The notes under the pieces were generated by a model. That model did not search any database, was not told where the DNA came from, and saw only the letters and a list, made by a program, of their open reading frames with translations. A program made the translations under genes and the position numbers. Of a stretch of 9,637 bases of DNA, positions 1 through 6,101 are shown piece by piece (the stretch's first letter is position 1; every line of letters begins with the position of its first letter). Source of the DNA: JTS-RE9 sp964649195 (GTDB taxonomy: Bacteria > Planctomycetota > Phycisphaerae > Phycisphaerales > Phycisphaeraceae); contig CAZYPK010000184.1 of NCBI GenBank assembly GCA_964649195.1, positions 1 through 9,637 on the forward strand, given 5' to 3'.

Positions 1-72
1 CGGCTCCCCCGGCTCTCTCGGCTCTCTCGGCTCTCCCGACTCCCCTGGCTCTCCTGGCTCCCTCGGCTCCCT
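1..72. repeat. Nonamer tandem array (CGGCTCTCT-like, 8 units)
   Basis: Eight consecutive 9-base units fill this stretch in perfect register: CGGCTCCCC, CGGCTCTCT twice, CGGCTCTCC, CGACTCCCC, TGGCTCTCC, TGGCTCCCT and CGGCTCCCT. The array runs off the left edge, so its true length is unknown. Its last two bases overlap the complement of the glycosyltransferase stop codon at 71-73, so on the minus strand the array begins exactly where translation ends. No gene is seen in it. Confidence 0.85.
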
Positions 73-1387
73 ACGCAGCGCGGCGATGGTCCATCGTCGG
101 CATCGGGATCGTCTCGCCGGTTTGGGATTCATCGCTCTCGGCGGGCTGTTGCGCCTTGTTGAACATGGCGACGATTCGCGCAGCGCCGATGCCGGCCAGG
201 GTGATGGACAGCGGGGCGATGGAATCGCGGAAGCGGATCGAGCCGTAGAAGAGCACGACCGTGGCGATCGTGGCCAGCACCGGCAGCATGAAGATGAACA
301 TGCCTTCGCGGGTGTGCTTCCACGCCTGCCAGCCGCCGAGGAGGATCAGCGGAAACACCGCCATCCACGAAAGAGCGAAGGCCCAGCGCACCAGGGTGTT
401 GGGCGTCTCCATGAAGGGCGAAAGGAAGCGGCCCATCTTGTAGAGAACGATCTGAGGCAGACGGGGAATGTTGGCGGCGATCGATTGCCGTCCGCGCCGC
501 GAAGCCTCGGCATCCTTGGCGACTTCGCCTTGCGGCAGCTTGCCGAAATGTTGTTCGAGCTCGCTGACGCGAATCCAGTCGCCGCGACGGGAAGGATCGT
601 CGAAAGTCAGCGGATTGTGGCTGCCCCACAGCCCGTGGCCGGCGATGGTGGTGAAGACCGGCTTGCCCATGACGATCGCATTGCGTGCAAACCAGGGCGC
701 GACGAACGCGGCGATGACGCAGGTCTGCACCGCCCACTGACGCATCGCCGCCATCCACAGGGCGCGATCCATCTTTCGCACCATCGCCAGCAGCGCGACC
801 AGCACGATCGGCGCCAGCAGCAGCAGTTGCGGACGGCAGTGAATCGCCATCGCCCATGCACCGCCCGCGCCGACCATCGACCAGCGCCCGCCGGTGCGCC
901 AGGCTTGAATCGACAGCGCCACCGCCAGCGTGATGTAAAGCGCATAGGGCACCTCGCTGACGAAGTGCATCGCGTAGTAGGCATGGCCGGGATAGATCGC
1001 CAGCAGCGCCGCGGCAAGCAGGGATGCGCCGCGACCGGCCAGTTGCCAGGCAACCCACGCGACGGCGAGACAGGTGGCCGCGGAAAGGATGCAGAACCAG
1101 ATGCGGCCGGCGGCGAAGGAGCGGCCGAAGACCGCATAGGCCGGCGCCAGCGAAAGGGCGGTCCCCGGCGTCCGCGTGGCGGTGGGCGTGCCATCGAGCC
1201 GCACCAGCCCGTTGCCCTGCGTGATCTGATACGCGCCCCATTCGTAGTCGAACTGATCGGGATTGGCCGACATGTCCGGCGGACTGTCCAGCCCGACAAA
1301 CTTCGACGTCAACCCGATGCGCAGCCCCAGCGCGAAGAGGAATATCGAAGCCAGCGCGATGATGTAAGTGCGGTGCGTCAGTTGCAT
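71..1387 (-). CDS. GT39/ArnT-like integral membrane glycosyltransferase
   Basis: A 438-residue polytopic membrane protein. Hydrophobic segments lie near residues 8-26, 96-116, 121-139, 145-163, 187-205, 218-236, 333-352, 362-381 and 388-406. The first large extracytoplasmic loop holds an acidic DQFDYEWGAY stretch followed by ATRTPGTALSLAPAY. Further on are PWFARNAIVMGKP (231-243), GLWGSHNP (252-259) and a late FYGSIRFRDSIAP. These elements, in this order, are typical of the PMT_2/ArnT group, which transfers a sugar from a polyprenyl-phosphate donor on the outer face of the membrane. The acceptor cannot be told from sequence. The tail after residue 410 is polar and probably cytoplasmic. The ATG at 1387 is the first in frame before the first membrane helix; only a weak AAGAGA lies upstream. 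The stop abuts the nonamer array, and the upstream region is filled by a heptamer inverted repeat. Confidence 0.85.
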   Translation of the reverse strand: MQLTHRTYIIALASIFLFALGLRIGLTSKFVGLDSPPDMSANPDQFDYEWGAYQITQGNGLVRLDGTPTATRTPGTALSLAPAYAVFGRSFAAGRIWFCILSAATCLAVAWVAWQLAGRGASLLAAALLAIYPGHAYYAMHFVSEVPYALYITLAVALSIQAWRTGGRWSMVGAGGAWAMAIHCRPQLLLLAPIVLVALLAMVRKMDRALWMAAMRQWAVQTCVIAAFVAPWFARNAIVMGKPVFTTIAGHGLWGSHNPLTFDDPSRRGDWIRVSELEQHFGKLPQGEVAKDAEASRRGRQSIAANIPRLPQIVLYKMGRFLSPFMETPNTLVRWAFALSWMAVFPLILLGGWQAWKHTREGMFIFMLPVLATIATVVLFYGSIRFRDSIAPLSITLAGIGAARIVAMFNKAQQPAESDESQTGETIPMPTMDHRRAA

Positions 1388-1403
1388 GGGAAATCTCTTG
1401 GAA

Positions 1404-1550
1404 AAGCTGTCAGCCGTCAGCTATCAGCTTTCAGCCAGAAGGCAGAAGCGGCCAGCCATCAGCCGTCAGCTATCAGCCAGAGGGATTACGGTTCCGTTGC
1501 CTTGCCTTCTGGCTGATAGCTGAAAGCTGATGGCTGATGGCTGACAGCTT
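1404..1550. repeat. Heptamer (TCAGCYN) inverted repeat, large hairpin
   Basis: The left arm (1404-1444) is made of 7-base units TCAGCCG, TCAGCTA, TCAGCTT and TCAGCCA, ending in GAAGGCA. The right arm (1503-1550) is its near-perfect reverse complement, from TGCCTTCTGGCTGA to CTGACAGCTT. The intervening segment holds a further short run of the same units (about 1457-1480). The whole can fold into a hairpin of more than 40 pairs. It sits 16 bases upstream of the glycosyltransferase start codon and so would lie in its 5' leader or promoter region. The units contain TGA and TAG on one strand, so the array cannot be translated there. Confidence 0.85.
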
Positions 1551-1745
1551 TCTTCTTCTTCGGCCTGCCGTTTATCCGACTTGATCGGTTTGTTCCGTTT
1601 GTGACGGTTGTAGTGAAGTGGTTCCTTGTTTGGTTCGATAATCATTGAGGCAGGGGATCGGGATATGAAATGGTGGCCTCGGCTTCGCCAGGCGTGTTTG
1701 TCGGCGATGAACAGGTGGCGACAACTTTCTCTTGACGCATCCGTG
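1551..1745. other. Unassigned stretch; possible short plus-strand transcript
   Basis: No convincing gene is seen. A GATAAT hexamer at 1637-1642 could be a -10 element, but no good -35 precedes it. An ATG at 1664 follows an AGGGGATCGGG stretch, but its frame runs without a stop through the terminator at 1746-1775 and through a REP hairpin, so it does not look coding. GTTTGTCG and CGACAAC (about 1697-1727) can pair with one bulged base. Because the stretch ends in a plus-strand terminator, a small structured RNA is possible but unproven. Confidence 0.25.
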
Positions 1746-1775
1746 AAGCACCGCACCGCAAGGGCGGTGCTTTTT
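1746..1775 (+). terminator. Rho-independent terminator, plus strand, no clear gene upstream
   Basis: The stem AAGCACCGC (1746-1754) pairs with GCGGTGCTT (1764-1772) around a 9-base loop, followed by a T run (1771-1775). There is no T run on the minus side, so it acts on plus-strand transcripts. The nearest annotated genes on both sides are on the minus strand. Confidence 0.7.
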
Positions 1776-1792
1776 ATGGTGCGGGTCTGTCG

Positions 1793-1820
1793 AGCCGCGA
1801 CTCAACGAGTCGCGGACGCG
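1793..1820 (+). repeat. REP-like hairpin, copy 1
   Basis: The stem CCGCGACT (1795-1802) pairs with AGTCGCGG (1808-1815) around the loop CAACG, preceded by AG and followed by ACGCG. It lies 18 bases beyond the terminator at 1746-1775. Similarity to copy 2, in inverted orientation, continues outside the palindrome: both have CTGAAGG followed by a G-run and ATCGCGC, giving arms of roughly 1792-1846 and 1900-1956. Confidence 0.85.
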
Positions 1821-1927
1821 CACGGCCTGAAGGGGGTATCGCGCGGCAAATGAACAGCCTCGAAAATCGTGCGACATCGGAATGTCATCGTCGATCAACT
1901 GCGCGATTTCCCCTCCTTCAGTCTGTT

Positions 1928-1955
1928 CGCGTCCGCGATGTGTTGCATCGCGGCT
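1928..1955 (-). repeat. REP-like hairpin, copy 2, at the rsuA stop codon
   Basis: Inverted copy of the element at 1793. Read on the minus strand, the stem is CCGCGATG / CATCGCGG with loop CAACA. It starts on the last base of the rsuA stop codon (1955-1957), so it forms the immediate 3' untranslated end of rsuA. The stem differs from copy 1 at two paired positions with pairing kept. Read on the plus strand, it is followed by CTCATTTTTT and could also act as a weak terminator in that direction. Confidence 0.85.
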
Positions 1956-2686
1956 CATTTTTTCCCCTTGATCTTCGCCGGGGTGATCGCCGTGATTTCC
2001 GCTTCATCCATGAGCCGCCACTGGCCCGGTGCAAGCGATCCCAGCGTCAGGTCGCCAAAGCGTTCGCGGTGCAGTTCCACGACGTGGTTGCCCGTGGCTT
2101 CGAACATCCGCCGGACCTGGTGATACCGGCCTTCGTGCAGCGTCAGCTTCGCACGATGGCTGTCGATGATGATCATCTCCGCGGGCAGCAGCGGTCGGGG
2201 ATCATCATCGAACCTCATCGTCCCGGCGGCGAAAAGCTCCGCCTCATGCCCCTGCATGGCGCGCTCGGTGATGACGGCATAGGTGCGCGGGACGTGATAC
2301 CTGGGCGACACGAGGCGATGCAGAAGCTGGCCGTCATCGGTGAGAATGAGCAGGCCGGAGGTGTCCTTGTCGAGCCTGCCGACGGTGCAGATCTGCGGTT
2401 TGCGTCGGCGCCAGCGGTCGGGAAGGAGGTCGTAAATCAGCGGGCCTTCCTCTTCATCGTGGGAGCAGATCAGGCCGGTGGGTTTGTGACAGAGGATGAC
2501 CAGCCGCTGGGGGTCGAGTTTTTCGCCGTCGATGGTGACTTCATGGGGGACGACACGTTCGTTCTCCCGTTCGAGCCGTTCGATGCCGCCGAGCACGGCG
2601 TGCTGCTTGAGAAACCCCCAGACGTTGGCGCGGGCGCAGTAGCCGCGGTTGGCGAGCAGTCGGTCGATGCGTTCCATACGTTCCAT
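1955..2686 (-). CDS. rsuA: RsuA/RluB-family rRNA pseudouridine synthase, probably 16S U516
   Basis: A 243-residue protein, the usual length for small-subunit RsuA. An N-terminal S4-like RNA-binding region (about 4-60, MERIDRLLANRGYCAR) is followed by the catalytic domain. The signature GRLDKDTSGLL starts at residue 103 and gives D106 as the catalytic aspartate. The C-terminal block EGRYHQVRRMF (185-195) and NHVVELHRERFG (200-211) matches RsuA more closely than my memory of RluB, RluE or RluF, hence the specific call. It would isomerise a uridine in 16S rRNA to pseudouridine. The start is placed at the ATG at 2686; an alternative ATG lies three codons in (2677). The same frame stays open to 2794, but that stretch crosses a hairpin element and has no family similarity. 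It is 76 bases downstream of the amidohydrolase on the same strand and may share its transcript. Its stop codon is the first base of a REP-like hairpin. Confidence 0.9.
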   Translation of the reverse strand: MERMERIDRLLANRGYCARANVWGFLKQHAVLGGIERLERENERVVPHEVTIDGEKLDPQRLVILCHKPTGLICSHDEEEGPLIYDLLPDRWRRRKPQICTVGRLDKDTSGLLILTDDGQLLHRLVSPRYHVPRTYAVITERAMQGHEAELFAAGTMRFDDDPRPLLPAEMIIIDSHRAKLTLHEGRYHQVRRMFEATGNHVVELHRERFGDLTLGSLAPGQWRLMDEAEITAITPAKIKGKK

Positions 2687-2732
2687 GCGGGGAGTGTAGC
2701 GACAGAGATGAACGGATTGCCGCGACAATGAG

Positions 2733-2765
2733 TTAGCCGTTCGCCTTGGCGAACGAACGGTGCTA
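2733..2765 (-). repeat. Second-type palindromic element at the amidohydrolase stop
   Basis: CGTTCGC (2738-2744) pairs with GCGAACG (2749-2755) around CTTG. The outer flanks TTAGC (2733-2737) and GTGCTA (2760-2765) are nearly complementary. The outer flank contains the amidohydrolase stop codon TAG (2763-2765). It differs in sequence from the CCGCGA hairpins but has the same architecture and the same position at a gene end. Confidence 0.7.
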
Positions 2766-4025
2766 CCCGGATGTGACCGTCGCCGCCGGTTCACGATTCA
2801 GCAGCATCTGAATGAGCGGATCGGTTGAGTCATCGGGATCGATTCGCACCGCCGCGAAGTGTGATGACTTCCCGCGATGAAGTGTTCCCGATTGCCCATC
2901 GATCCCGATCGCTTTTGCCCCGTTGCATGTCGCCATCTTCAGCAGCATCTGCGGATCGGCGCGGTCGCGCCGATACAGATGCCGCATCTGCGCCAGGATG
3001 GACAGCGGCTGCGGTTCATCGTCCGGCTGACAGATGATCGAATCGGCGCCCAGGCAGACATTCACGCCCGCCTCGAGCATCTCGCGGTAGCGATGATTTC
3101 GGTGATGAAAATAATCGCTGGCCACCGGGCAGTAGGCGACCGATGTTCGCGTCGCGGCAAGCGTCTGGATATCCGCATCATCGACGTGGTTGCAGTGGGC
3201 GACGATCCATCGGCCCTTGCTTCGCTCCAGCACCGGGCGCAGGTGTTGCACCGGACTCACGCCTTGCGGCACGATGGAATCATCCCATTTTCCAAGGCGT
3301 TTAAGCAGGTCCGCAAAAGGCCCGGCCGCATCGCGGATGAACTGCGCCTCCTCCACCGTTTCGGCCAGATGCGTGGAGGCGAAAGGATATCGCTCGGCGG
3401 CGAACCGATGCACAGGCAAACCGGTGGAGTAAGGGGCATGTGGCTGCAACCCCAGGCCGCTCGCCTCCATGCTTCGCTTGTCCGCCGCGAGCGGAAGTCG
3501 CCTGAGTTGTTCGTCGGCTTGTTGTGCATTCATCTCGCCTCGTGAACCGAAGCCGACGACTTCGAGAAATGAAACGGATGGAAGCATGGGCGATGTGCCG
3601 GCCCAGTCGAGCATCGCCTTCACCGCCGCGATGGAGCCTGCGATGTCCGCGACGGCGACGATGCCGCTCTCCTGCGACATGCGAAGACCATCATGCACCG
3701 CGGCGGTGATGGCATGGTCATCGCTGATGCGCGATTGAATCACCCCTTTGAGCCAGTCGATGAAGTCGCCGCCGTAGGGTGCGCGGGGCTGATGCGTCAG
3801 GTCGAGATGAACGTGCGCGTTGACCATGCCCGGCAGCAGCAGCACATCGCCCAGTTCGAGGACGCGATCGGGTTTGCCGGCGGATCGCCGCACGGTGGTT
3901 TCATCACCTGCCGCGACGATCCGGCCTTCGCGCACCGCCACGACACCGGGACGAACATTCACCGCCATCGCATCACGCAAGGCGGCGGCGCGGAAAAGAA
4001 TGAGTGGGGGGGTGGGGGAAGGCAT
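2763..4025 (-). CDS. Metal-dependent amidohydrolase, deaminase-like (possible aminodeoxyfutalosine deaminase)
   Basis: A 420-residue member of the cytosine/adenosine deaminase-related amidohydrolases. Metal and active-site motifs appear in order: HVH in GMVNAHVHLD (H71, H73), PHAPYS (H196), STHLAE (H219), VAHCNH (H277, H280) and GADS (D328). After the first beta strand, a VREGRIVAAG stretch and LLLPG enter the TIM barrel, as is standard. HAPYS with STHLAE and AHCNHVDDADI resembles aminodeoxyfutalosine deaminase of the futalosine menaquinone pathway, but substrate cannot be fixed from sequence. The start is the ATG at 4025, which lies in an octamer repeat and has no Shine-Dalgarno site. The frame stays open to 4250 only by reading through repeats. 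Residues 1-7 (MPSPTPP) look repeat-derived, and the fold starts at about LILFRAAAL. It probably leads a minus-strand unit with rsuA. Confidence 0.85.
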   Translation of the reverse strand: MPSPTPPLILFRAAALRDAMAVNVRPGVVAVREGRIVAAGDETTVRRSAGKPDRVLELGDVLLLPGMVNAHVHLDLTHQPRAPYGGDFIDWLKGVIQSRISDDHAITAAVHDGLRMSQESGIVAVADIAGSIAAVKAMLDWAGTSPMLPSVSFLEVVGFGSRGEMNAQQADEQLRRLPLAADKRSMEASGLGLQPHAPYSTGLPVHRFAAERYPFASTHLAETVEEAQFIRDAAGPFADLLKRLGKWDDSIVPQGVSPVQHLRPVLERSKGRWIVAHCNHVDDADIQTLAATRTSVAYCPVASDYFHHRNHRYREMLEAGVNVCLGADSIICQPDDEPQPLSILAQMRHLYRRDRADPQMLLKMATCNGAKAIGIDGQSGTLHRGKSSHFAAVRIDPDDSTDPLIQMLLNREPAATVTSG

Positions 4026-4158
4026 TGAGGCACGAAGGCACGGAGGCACGGGGGGAAGAAAAAGGCACGAAGGCATGAAGGCACGGAGGGGGCGGAAAAT
4101 CCGAAATCCGAAATCCGAAATCCGAAATCCCAAATCCGAAATCCCAAATGGGGGAAGG
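4021..4158. repeat. Composite repeat: octamer array, heptamer array, octamer remnant
   Basis: On the plus strand, GGCACGRA octamers (about 4022-4090) are followed by the junction GGAAAATCC (4094-4102). Then come CGAAATC heptamers (about 4101-4139) and another GGCACGGAGG piece (4147-4156). On the minus strand the order is heptamers, GGATTTTCC, then CCCTCCGTGCCTTC. The same order and junction recur at 7827-7943 inside carB. The array overlaps the amidohydrolase start codon at 4023-4025. Confidence 0.9.
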
Positions 4159-4209
4159 CACGGAGGCGATGTCGTTACAGCGTAACTCCTCGATGGCCTG
4201 CTCCGCCAT

Positions 4210-4251
4210 TTTGCAATTTGCATTTTGCAATGGCCATTTTTCATTTTCAAT
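4210..4251. repeat. AT-rich heptamer array (TTTGCAW)
   Basis: Six consecutive 7-base units can be read: TTTGCAA, TTTGCAT, TTTGCAA, TGGCCAT, TTTTCAT and TTTCAAT. The base composition is far more AT-rich than the rest of the window. It lies between the amidohydrolase and the OmpA-type gene, and no coding function is seen. Confidence 0.75.
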
Positions 4252-4293
4252 CTCTCGGGACTTCTGAATACCCCCCCGATGTACTGTGAACCA

Positions 4294-4316
4294 GGGGAAT
4301 CCGGGGAATCCGGGGG
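4294..4316. repeat. Short nonamer repeat GGGGAATCC
   Basis: Two exact copies (4294-4302, 4303-4311) are followed by GGGGG. The 9-base period matches the array at 1-72, though the sequence differs. Confidence 0.6.
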
Positions 4317-4321
4317 TCGCG

Positions 4322-4337
4322 AAGCCGCAAGCGGCTT
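4322..4337. repeat. Palindrome AAGCCG-CAAG-CGGCTT
   Basis: A six-pair hairpin with loop CAAG. It is nested between CTGAATA (4264-4270) and TATTCAG (4349-4355), which form an outer inverted repeat. The bases after it, GGACGTG, resemble the tail of the REP-like hairpins, so it may be a diverged relative. It has no T run and is not a terminator. Confidence 0.5.
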
Positions 4338-4369
4338 GGACGTGAGGTTATTCAGGAATCCCTCTCCCC

Positions 4370-4406
4370 CTTCGTGCCTCCGTGCCTCCGTGCCTTCCCC
4401 TTCCCT
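4370..4406. repeat. Octamer array (CCGTGCCT) in reverse orientation
   Basis: Units of CCGTGCCT/TCGTGCCT lie on the plus strand, opposite in orientation to the array at 4022-4090. About 35 bases here, from CCTTCGTGCC to TTCCCCTTC, are identical to the octamer end of the carB insert at 7900-7935. From 4407 to the OmpA-type start there is no repeat and no promoter strong enough to call; TTGCAT (4454-4459) is a weak -35 candidate. Confidence 0.8.
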
Positions 4407-4537
4407 TCCCCGTATCTTTTTTCACCTTTTCGTCATTCCCTGCATGTTCCCTCTTGCATTTTCATGGAGAATGGGTAATCTCGTCGATCAGGATCAGTTT
4501 GGTTTTCGACATTCAACTCTTCAGCAGGAGCACCACC

Positions 4538-5419
4538 ATGACAGGGATGTCAACGAAGGCTTTCATTCTAGGTTTCGCGGGTTTGCTGGCGGCGGCGATG
4601 GGCGGTTGCGTTTCGCAGGGGCAGTACGACGCCCTGGTGACCAAGGAACGCCGGGGCCAGGAGCAGCTTGTCGATCTCCAGGAAAAGATCGCGGCTCTTG
4701 ATGCGGAGCTGCGGGCGATCCGGTCCGCCGGTCCGTCGGGTCCCAGCGCGGAAACGGTCGCCTATCTCGACAAGCTCAAGGCCGACCGCGATGCGCTTCA
4801 GGCGGCGCTGGACCGTGCGCGTGAAGACCTGGCGCGTCTGGGTTCGATGCCGTTGGAAATCGCCGGTCCGCTGCCGCAGGGTCTGGATCAGGCCCTGATG
4901 AATCTGGCCGCCGCCAACCCGGAGCTGATGGAATACGACTCCCGCCGGGGCATGGTCAAGCTCAAGAGCGACCTGACCTTCGCCCTGGGTTCCACGGAGA
5001 TCAACGCCAACGGCGTGTCGGCGCTTCAGAAGCTGGCATCGATCATCAACCGCGCCGATGCCGCCCGCTACGGCGTCCGCATCGTCGGCCACACCGACAA
5101 CGTCCCGGTGACCAACCCGGTCAACGTCAAACGGTTCGGCGACAACTGGGGCCTCAGCGCCTTCCGCTCGATCTCGGTCAAGGATGTGCTCCAGCGATCC
5201 GGCGTGACGCCCACCCGTCTGGAAATCGCCGGCCGCGCCGAGTTCGCACCGGTGGCGGTCAACGGTTCCCAGGGGTCGGCCATCAACCGTCGCGTGGAAA
5301 TCTTCCTCTTCCCGATGGCCTCCGCCGCCACCCCGATCGCCACCGCCGGTGAGGACACCAACATCCTCCCCGCCGTGGCCCCCAAGGCCAAGATCGAAGG
5401 CCCCGAAGCGTTCAAATGA
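4538..5419 (+). CDS. OmpA/Pal-type peptidoglycan-binding outer-membrane lipoprotein with coiled coil
   Basis: A 293-residue protein. The ATG at 4538 has a clear AGGAG (4526-4530) seven bases upstream; the frame is open to 4382 but only through repeat sequence. A signal peptide ends in AAAMGGC with C24 as the predicted lipidation site. Residue +2 is Val, so the E. coli Asp+2 retention rule would not apply and outer-membrane sorting is expected. Residues about 30-105 are heptad-like and rich in E, L, K and D, probably a coiled coil. The OmpA domain spans about 138-258: FALGSTEINANG, GHTDNVP (D187), NWGLSAFRS and NRRVEIFLF (R252). The D and R residues correspond to those that hold diaminopimelate in this family. 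It would tether the envelope to peptidoglycan. The coiled coil sets it apart from minimal Pal. A second lipoprotein gene follows 75 bases on. Confidence 0.92.
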   Translation: MTGMSTKAFILGFAGLLAAAMGGCVSQGQYDALVTKERRGQEQLVDLQEKIAALDAELRAIRSAGPSGPSAETVAYLDKLKADRDALQAALDRAREDLARLGSMPLEIAGPLPQGLDQALMNLAAANPELMEYDSRRGMVKLKSDLTFALGSTEINANGVSALQKLASIINRADAARYGVRIVGHTDNVPVTNPVNVKRFGDNWGLSAFRSISVKDVLQRSGVTPTRLEIAGRAEFAPVAVNGSQGSAINRRVEIFLFPMASAATPIATAGEDTNILPAVAPKAKIEGPEAFK

Positions 5420-5452
5420 TCATTTGACAATCGCCCCTGACTTGGCGACAAT
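5412..5452 (+). promoter_or_regulatory. Sigma-70-type promoter with overlapping 16-bp palindrome
   Basis: TTGACA (5424-5429) and GACAAT (5447-5452) are spaced by 17 bases, which is close to consensus. A perfect palindrome, TCAAATGATCATTTGA (5412-5427), covers the OmpA-type stop codon and four bases of the -35. Within the spacer, TCGCC (5431-5435) and GGCGA (5444-5448) form a second dyad. The promoter would serve the small lipoprotein at 5495 separately from read-through. The palindrome could be an operator. Both are predictions. Confidence 0.55.
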
Positions 5453-5494
5453 CCGAAGGTCAAGTTCTTACCCATTCTTATCGAGGTGGTTTTG

Positions 5495-5764
5495 ATGAAT
5501 ACGACTTGGCCTACCCGTGGTCCGCTGATGCTCACCCTCGCCGCGTCGCTGCTTTTTGCAGGTTGTGCGAGCAACGAAATCACCGGGCATAGCGTCCGTA
5601 TGCAGCCGACCCCTGAAATGGAGTCGATCGCCTACACGCCCGAACAGCGGCAGAATAATGTCGTCCGTTCGTGGAACACCAACATGAGGCAGATCGTGGA
5701 CGATTGGGATCGCTTCTGGCTCATCGATAATCCGCTGCACATGAGCCAGTATCCGATTCCCTGA
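5495..5764 (+). CDS. Small uncharacterised lipoprotein
   Basis: An 89-residue protein. The ATG at 5495 follows GAGGTGG (5483-5489) at a good distance; a GTG at 5486 in the same frame would destroy that spacing. The signal peptide runs from residue 1 to 23, with a basic residue (R8), a hydrophobic core and a classic lipobox LFAGC, giving C24 as the lipid-modified residue. The mature part is about 65 residues with no membrane segment. It is polar and ends in an aromatic, proline-rich segment: WDRFWLIDNPLHMSQYPIP. I recognise no characterised family; small planctomycetal lipoproteins with a WDRF-type C-terminus are a vague memory only. It lies behind an OmpA-type lipoprotein, has its own candidate promoter and is followed by a strong terminator, so a role in the envelope is likely, but its partner and function are unknown. 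Confidence 0.85.
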   Translation: MNTTWPTRGPLMLTLAASLLFAGCASNEITGHSVRMQPTPEMESIAYTPEQRQNNVVRSWNTNMRQIVDDWDRFWLIDNPLHMSQYPIP

Positions 5765-5846
5765 TCGGTTCCTCGTTCGGTCCCGTCGGCAGCCGTCTGA
5801 TCTTCCCGACCTGCGCGGCGGTGGCCTCCAACCCATTCAAGCGATC

Positions 5847-5876
5847 AAGCCTTCCCACCGTGGTGAAGGCTTTTTT
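5847..5876 (+). terminator. Rho-independent terminator after the lipoprotein pair
   Basis: The stem AAGCCTTC (5847-5854) pairs with GAAGGCTT (5865-5872) around CCACCGTGGT, which can itself pair further. Six T residues follow (5871-5876). It lies 82 bases beyond the small lipoprotein stop and ends the plus-strand unit. Confidence 0.9.
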
Positions 5877-6101
5877 ATTGGACCGGGGGTGGACCATATC
5901 GAATGACGGACCCCCGGAACTCCCGGACCCCCGTTCAAGCCGGGCGAGATTCCCGACATTCATCAGGAACAGGGTGAATTACGCCCCAGGTCCGAATGAT
6001 CCTTCAGGGAAAACCGGACGATATGTTTATTGGCAAGTGGGGGTCCGTTGACTTCATGGGACCGGTCATTGTGGCCAGGCTCCGAAGTGGTGGAGTATCA
6101 G

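Noticed and set aside
86..1516. Long plus-strand open frame opposite the glycosyltransferase
   Set aside because: It is rich in R, H, G, D and Q, as expected for the antisense of a GC-rich gene, and it runs into the heptamer hairpin. The opposite strand encodes a recognisable membrane protein.
1625..1655. TTCGATAATC as a tRNA T-loop
   Set aside because: The flanking bases do not pair as a T-stem, and no acceptor stem or CCA end is present.
1572..1958. Minus-strand open frame of about 128 codons between rsuA and the glycosyltransferase
   Set aside because: It reads through both REP-like hairpins and the terminator stem and has no recognisable features.
1850..2731. Plus-strand open frame opposite rsuA
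   Set aside because: The minus strand carries clear pseudouridine synthase motifs; the plus frame has no recognisable domain.
2687..2794. N-terminal extension of rsuA to 2794
   Set aside because: The stretch crosses the palindromic element and the amidohydrolase stop, and shows no similarity to the family.
4021..4158. Repeat arrays as a possible CRISPR
   Set aside because: Units are 7-9 bases and directly tandem. There are no 25-40 base direct repeats with unique spacers and no cas genes.
4026..4250. N-terminal extension of the amidohydrolase to 4250
   Set aside because: The added 75 residues are only translated heptamer and octamer repeats and an AT-rich array; the enzyme fold starts after 4025.
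4382..4537. N-terminal extension of the OmpA-type lipoprotein to 4382
   Set aside because: It would bury the lipoprotein signal peptide, and the ATG at 4538 has a clear AGGAG seven bases upstream.
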